This document shows, one piece after another, positions 58,453 through 64,000 of a stretch of 64,000 nt of DNA; positions within the stretch are counted from its first letter, which is position 1; the number at the start of each line of letters is the position of its first letter. The notes beneath the pieces are model-generated. The model was given only the letters and a program-made list of their open reading frames with translations. It searched no databases and was not told the DNA's origin. The position numbers were made by a program, and so were the translations under genes. Origin of the DNA: Cystobasidium ongulense (lineage: Eukaryota; Basidiomycota; Cystobasidiomycetes; Cystobasidiales; Cystobasidiaceae). The stretch lies in NCBI GenBank assembly GCA_022835595.1, contig BQUP01000002.1, positions 1,226,534 to 1,290,533 of the forward strand, read 5' to 3'.

Positions 58453-60848
58453 ATGGCTTCCAGCTGGAATTCCGCCTCTGCAGCTAATACAGCGCCAGCT
58501 GCATCCAGCAACAACTCCACGAACAGCTTCATGTCCATCAAGCAGGCTATTGCAGGCCCCACACCTCCGCAGAGCTATGCTGCTCTCGTCAAGGCCGTCC
58601 TGCGCTACAGGCAGAAGCGCGTCTACATCCTGGCTTTTGCAGGCGTCGTGTTGACACTGCCAGCGTCGACGCTTCCAGTCGCTGGACTTGGTGAGGAGCT
58701 GTGTGACTTCATCACTGCGCTGACAACATGCACTAACTACCTCTGTGGTCCGTTCAGAAAGCACCATCTCGCTCTTGTATCCAACTGTGTGGCTTTGCCT
58801 TGCCATTGCTTTTGTAGGCACTCTGCCAGTCTTCGTGGCGAGGAAGCAGTATTTGCAGAGTAAGGCTTTCATCATGTCGTACAAGACTGCTCCTCGCTGA
58901 TACCCTTATTGCTATTACCCAGCTTCTCGGCAAAGCCTGCCAGACAGGTTCACCCAGTACCGCAACCTGCTCTTTTCCCGACAGGCTCGTTTGACGACTG
59001 CAGCATACATACTCTCAGCATTCTTCTTCACATTCTCCTATGTGTGCTTGGTCACCTATCTAGCGCCATCACGTTCATATCTTTGGCTTGCCCGCACACC
59101 AGGGTGAGCTGCTGTTACAGGCTGCGACTATAGGCGAACATGCGGGCTAATACCAAGTGATACATCTCAACAGACGAGACATCCTGCAAATCAACGAAAG
59201 ATTCATCTATCTTGCACTCGCTATTTTCGCCTCTACTGTCACCTATGCTTCGCGGCAGGTTCTCACTGCCAGACATGTGTTAAACTTTGAGACCCAAGAT
59301 GTGAGTATGCGCCCTTGCGCGCAAGCCGCGACAATACTAACGTACCCTTGCCCTCACAGACTCCCATACCTCAGCGTTTGCAGTCACGCTTCCTCACTCA
59401 AATTTCAAGAGCCCCTGCTATCGCTGCAAGCAGCAATATCGCTCTGCTCGGCACATACCTTCTCTTCAGGCGACCTGTTCTACGGGTCATTATCTATCGC
59501 ATACCAGGTGGTCGCGCTATACGACCTTACCTTATGAGCATGTTGCGACACAACGGTCTCTCCGCCTCTCTCCTTCTCGCTGCGTTCTCGGCATCACTCG
59601 CAGTCCTACTTGTGCTGGAACTAAGCAATTGCTTGGCGGACGTGTATTTCTCTCAGCCCGTTGCAGTATCATCGTTCTCGGCGGAGCCACGGAGAACGTT
59701 GCTCGACGGTCTCACGTCGAGCGATACATACATCAAGCGCTTCGCTTTCATCGAACTCCGCCAGCTAGCTGTCTCAGATGAGAAACGCCGGATAGACATA
59801 TTCTCCGATATCAAGGGAAAGTCATATGAAAACATTAGCAAAGCCTGCCTTGTCGAACTCGGACAATCGCATCGTAATCTACAAGGACGCGGACAAAAGG
59901 CAGCCGCACAGCCATCGTCTAGTGCTTCATCGGCGCCACAGCACACAGCCACTCAGAGTCGAACCACGCATGATGCACCAGAAAGACTAGCTATATCGAA
60001 CGAGAATGCATTCAGACCGACACAGCGCACTTTTCTAGACTCGATTATTCAGCCGGGTGCCCCGCTACCTGCATTACCTTCAGTACCGGTTCCGCCGAAA
60101 GCACAAGAAGTCCTGACGAAGGTAAAAGTAGCAGCAACATCAACGCTCGTCAAGGTACCAGCTATCTTCCAACAAAAAGCAGAAGAAAGGCTTCCAGCGG
60201 GAGTGAAAGACGCTGCTGTAACAGCGACCCAAGTAGTCAAGAAAGCAGAGCAGAGTCTCCTGGAAAGGTTAAAAGGCTTTACACCGGAGAATATCAAGCG
60301 TACACAATACTGGAAGTACCTCTTTGAGAATCTGTTACGCGCTCAAGTAGATCAATGTCTTCCAAATCCAGACCTTGATTACTGCGCCGCATCTTGTAAG
60401 TATTGTACCCGGTTCCTTAGATCTGTCTCTCGACTCAATTCCTTGTTTTCTTCACTCGTATATCAGCATTGACGGCCTTCCTTGTGGCTTCTCTGCACGA
60501 AGACAAATACGGAGTTGCACAAGGCGATATTCCGAAAGTGCTCGAAGCCTTTATACAATACCTGAGTAAGCTGGAAAGCTATGCAGCGGAGCTGAACCGA
60601 GCAGCCGATGACGGCGTATATGCACCTCACATTGTGCGAGCGCAAGTGTCTGAATCTGTGCAACCAACGATCGACGGTGAGTTTGCAGTGCTAGTCATGT
60701 AGCTGTGACGAGTACTTACGCCGGGTCACATTGTGAATTGACAGTCCTCCGAGAAAGCATCGTTGCAATATTACAGACTTTCAGCGCATATTTAGACGAT
60801 ATCAAATTCTCACCTTCAATAGCGAAGCGCTTGCAAGATTTTGCTTGA
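58453..60848 (+). CDS. NDC1: Nucleoporin Ndc1 (transmembrane, nuclear pore and spindle pole body)
   Basis: Integral pore-membrane protein needed to insert nuclear pores and, in fungi, spindle pole bodies. The start at 58453 is followed by an Ala/Ser/Asn-rich N-terminus. The membrane domain has about six helices, including VYILAFAGVVLTL, LALAIFASTVTY, ALLGTYLLFRR and ASLLLAAFSASLAVLLVLEL. The transition LSNCLADVYFSQPVAVSSFS and the strongly conserved cytosolic block LLDGLTSSDTYIKRFAFIELRQLA with DEKRRIDIF match Ndc1. A Gln/Ser-rich linker leads into a helical C-terminal domain ending SIAKRLQDFA; stop at 60846-60848. Introns include one with its 3' end before VLRESIVAILQTF. Exon limits in the first 900 nt are approximate. 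Confidence 0.88.
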
Positions 60849-62139
60849 TTACACGCAATACAATCGCAAATCTCGTTCACCGTCTGTATTACTGAGAGAT
60901 TGCTTGCCGTTTGCAATTGCCTACGTTGACTCAGGAAATTTGATGAACACGGTAAGGCTGCACTGCTGCAACAGCAGAAGAATGAAAGCGCAAGTCGGTG
61001 TCGCAGCAATGAAGTATGGAGAGAGTGGCTTGAATTCCTCTTGGGCTACCACTACAAAGAGACTGGGATACAAACTGGCTAAGTGATACAAGCATGAGTG
61101 AAAGCGGCACCTAAGCAAGAGGACGAGTATATCAAAAAGAAACGACAATGAGACTCGAAAATAAAGAGATATTTAAGGTATGCGATATTGATTTTTCCTC
61201 CAGGTGAGACTAATCAAAGTTCCCTCGAGGTCTCTTCCAAGTTCACTATGGGGAACTTGAAGGAATTGCTGGGCTGGAAGGGGCACTGCACTAATTTATG
61301 TATAGGCTATGATGAAAGCTTTGAGTGATTTCCAATTGAAAAGTATAAAATAAGAAAAGAATAAACTTCTGCGAACAAGTATAACGACGATTATAAAGAT
61401 GTAATATCCAAGACATGTCTGCAGAAAGAGCCTTCACATGTAACAAAGACTAGGGTGAGAGGGAAAATAACAAAGGAATCCGAGCTGATGTCGTTTTGAT
61501 TGATAATTTCCACACAACATGAACGTTTTATTGAGGAGAGAGAGAGCAGAACAGTATACAGAACAGCATTACAGAACAATGCTGTTCTGTTGCGACTGTG
61601 AAGATTGAATTCGATGTGGGTACGAGGTTCCCACATCATCTATCGAATATGTACGATGCGAAAGGACAGACAGAAGAGGAAGCGTGTTTTATCTGCTATT
61701 CACCATTTCGTCGAGTCATTTCGTTTTCGTTTTTCGGGCGTTCAGAAACAAGGTGTTTTGTTTTGCTGGTTTCTTTTCTTTGTTGACGTGAATTTGATTC
61801 ATTCAGTCACGGGCTCCGCTAAAGTATTGCGGAGGTTCTGTTTTTCGAGTCGCCAAGAAGCACTGCTACAGTGCGTGATGGGTGGTCCGTGGCCAGCTCG
61901 TTAAAGGCGTCTTGTCACATGCGTGTTGGCGCACATGGGGACGAATTTGTGTGGGATTTGCACAGGTAGTGGGGAGATAAACACGTCTACTATATGAAAG
62001 GTATCCGTAAAGCCAATTACTAGAAGTGTAAACTATATGTATGATTGACAACCGCAGAGACCAGTCTTGTCTACGGTGGAGATTATGAATGTGGGGTGTG
62101 CTGAGCGTCAACATTGAAACCAAATCCTAGCGAACTGCT
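60849..62139. other. Convergent intergenic region with hairpin-forming repeat
   Basis: 1.3 kb between the 3' ends of NDC1 and the edge gene. No supported gene. It contains a perfect 13-bp inverted repeat at 61558-61590 and a 7-bp one (CAAGTTC/GAACTTG) at 61238-61259. Confidence 0.6.
61558..61590. repeat. Perfect 13-bp inverted repeat, 7-nt spacer
   Basis: Arms ACAGAACAGCATT (61558-61570) and AATGCTGTTCTGT (61578-61590) are exact reverse complements around ACAGAAC, which itself repeats the start of the left arm. RNA from either strand would fold into a strong hairpin. An AGAGAGAGAG run lies just to the left. Confidence 0.85.
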
Positions 62140-64000
62140 TCAAATATGTACGGGAGGAGGACCGCTCATATATCCCTTTGCTTCCATGCGTTGAACAGTT
62201 TCCAGCGAAGGAGATCCATTCTTAGGGCTTGGAGTGCGGGAGCCAGATTGAGATTGCGTGGGCGAAGAGAGCAACGACGCAGAGCAGGAAGAGGGTGGAG
62301 TGATTCGTCGCGGTGTCGGAAGCTCATAAGCGGGGTTCAAGCCTGCCAAGCCTAGGGCAGTAGAGGTACTGCTGCTCGACGAGGAGGATGAAGTTGGATC
62401 CCCGTTGCCCCAGCAATCTAAGCAAAGCGTGCAAAATTCAGCATTGTGACCTTGTATCAGTTTAGATACACTTCAGATACTTACATCTATGAACAAAGTT
62501 GAAGTACGTATCACTTCCCATCTCAGGTCTGCCTCCACTTCCATTGCCAGATGCAATGAATGGAGAGTACATTCTCAAGGGAGGACTCCCGCCTGGAGAT
62601 TGGGGCGTTGAAATGCTCGTATCGGTGGAAGCTGACGAAGGCGAGGGCGAGAGCAAATCATCCGGGGAGAGTGGTCTAGGAGGAGGAGAATGTCTTCGTT
62701 GATCTGCGCCTGGGATCTCCGCAGACGAATGTATAGGAGGTGAAGTAGAACGAGGGGAAATAGCAGGTGAATAAATAGACGTATCCCTTGGATCAATAGA
62801 AGAATCCATAAGTGAAGCATCTAGCATTTCCGCCAATGAAGATCCCGAAGACTGTCTCTGGCCGTTGTGCAAGAACATTCCCAACTTGGTGTTGTGATTG
62901 TTTCCTCCGTGTTGCGTTGCTCCATTCGGGTTTAATTGCCCATTGGGTCGAAAAGACTGTCCCTTAGCAACGTTCGAGTTGACGGCAGGGGGAGTTGCAT
63001 TCTCTACGTCCCTCAGCAAGCTCCTAGGGGGAGGGAAGGACATGATCCTATTCTGTCTCATGAGAGGAGTACCCCCTGCGAAGTCCGTAGTAGGAGAATG
63101 TTCGACGCTTGGAGCAGTAGAATTTGTAGCCGAAGAATTGGTACTGCTCGAGATAGGATCACCGATTGGAAAATATGAACCAGAACCAGGAGTGGCAGTC
63201 GAAGCATTTGAACAAGCTGAAGAAGGTACTTCAGTTCTAGGAGATGAAACATCCGATTCTGATCTTTCTCTAGAGTGTTGCAGTCCAACACCACCTAGAT
63301 TTGCGCCACTTCCAATACCCATATACGAAAGTAGATTAGGTAGGCCGAAATCTTGACTGACGACTCCATCTGCTTCTGTCCTGGGGTAATAACTAGAGCC
63401 CGAAAAAGATGCGGGAGGGGTACTAGCTGAAGGATCGGACGAAGGCGGTACAAAAGTAGTAGCGGGCATGCCACCGATGATTGAAGAAGTCATACGTAGA
63501 GGAGGAGCGTCGTCGGCACCGGCATAAAGACTCTGATGCTGTTGCGAATTGGGAGACATGATATCGCTGGTATTGATAGATAGCGGTGAAGGAGCAGGAG
63601 CCAAAGCGTGTTGAGAAGCAGGCAAAGGAGATAACGCATTTGCTGCATGTCGCCACGAATTGATCAATGCTTCGCTGGCATTGGGAGCTGCGAAGTATGG
63701 ATTGTCAAGGACGGCGTGTGCAGACTGAGGAGAACCACGTTGCGTTTGTTGCTGCTGCTGAGGTAATAGCTGGACTTGTTTCGGAGCAGGAGCGACCGCA
63801 GGAGCCTTGTTCATACCAGACGGGACGTTCGGGGAGGCAATAGGAGGGAGGTTCGAATTAATAGAAGAAGGCGAAGAAGAATGAGCAGCTTGTTTCAAGC
63901 TAGCACCAAAGTCATATCTTGAAGAAAACGTATTTGAAGCAGGAGCTTGAGCCAAAGGGACAGCTTCACCCCCCATGAAACGATGCTGATATTTGAATCC
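62140..64000 (-). CDS. Large low-complexity protein, 3' part only (runs off the window)
   Basis: I do not recognise this protein. The visible part is the C-terminal 570 or more residues; the 5' end lies beyond 64000. It is rich in Ser, Pro, Asn and Ala with no folded domain apparent. Short patches that may be conserved are KYQHRFMGGEAVPLAQ at the edge, SRYDFGASLKQAA, RIMSFPPPRSLLRDVEN, MGSDTYFNFVHRYCWGNGDP and the C-terminal LETVQRMEAKGYMSGPP. One intron joins FVHR to CWGNGDP (donor near 62486, acceptor near 62417). Stop at 62140. A regulatory or scaffolding protein is possible, but nothing in view fixes a role. Confidence 0.65.

Noticed and set aside
61238-61259. 7-bp inverted repeat CAAGTTC/GAACTTG
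   Set aside because: A stem this short with an 8-nt loop is expected by chance in a region of this size.

Overview
The window is chromosomal DNA from an intron-rich fungus, most likely a basidiomycete. The genes are split by many short introns (about 40-80 nt, occasionally longer) with GT...AG borders and CTAAC/CTGAC-like branch sites. They encode typical fungal products: a Zn2Cys6 regulator, Ndc1, Mdm1, Lag1-type ceramide synthase and vacuolar ATPase subunit a. I cannot place it below phylum. Exon borders were set by eye from splice signals and protein continuity. I saw no rRNA, convincing tRNA, transposon, virus-like element or CRISPR array.

Layout. (1) 0-13 kb looks accessory and metabolic: a short-chain dehydrogenase, a Zn2Cys6 regulator, a dienelactone hydrolase, a TRI12-type MFS transporter and a CocE/X-Pro-dipeptidyl-peptidase-type serine hydrolase. 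Together they resemble a regulated uptake/efflux and degradation cluster. (2) 14-50 kb is mostly housekeeping: PUB-domain protein, CBS/PB1 membrane protein, V-ATPase subunit a, an unrecognised type II membrane protein, cysteinyl-tRNA synthetase, a possible small spliced gene, 6-phosphogluconate dehydrogenase, ceramide synthase, SDS22, the MDM1-type sorting nexin, the PABPN1/Pab2-type RNA-binding protein, an NmrA-like protein and ataxin-2/Pbp1. (3) 51-56.5 kb holds three glycosyltransferase genes in a row on the minus strand: two diverged GT64 (exostosin-like) paralogues and one GT8 (glycogenin-like) enzyme with a C-terminal membrane segment. (4) 56.8-64 kb holds an alpha/beta hydrolase, the nucleoporin NDC1 and the 3' part of a large low-complexity protein that runs off the right edge.

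Most novel candidate. The GT8 + GT64 + GT64 group uses the same two enzyme families that plants use to build the glycan head group of glycosyl inositol phosphorylceramides (IPUT1 is GT8; GMT1 and GINT1 are GT64). A fungal membrane-glycan pathway built from these families is a testable inference, not a demonstrated fact. Other points of interest are four consecutive tiny exons (23, 13, 16 and 29 nt) at the start of 6-phosphogluconate dehydrogenase, an in-frame upstream start on cysteinyl-tRNA synthetase that would add a mitochondrial-type leader, and several strong dyad motifs in promoters.
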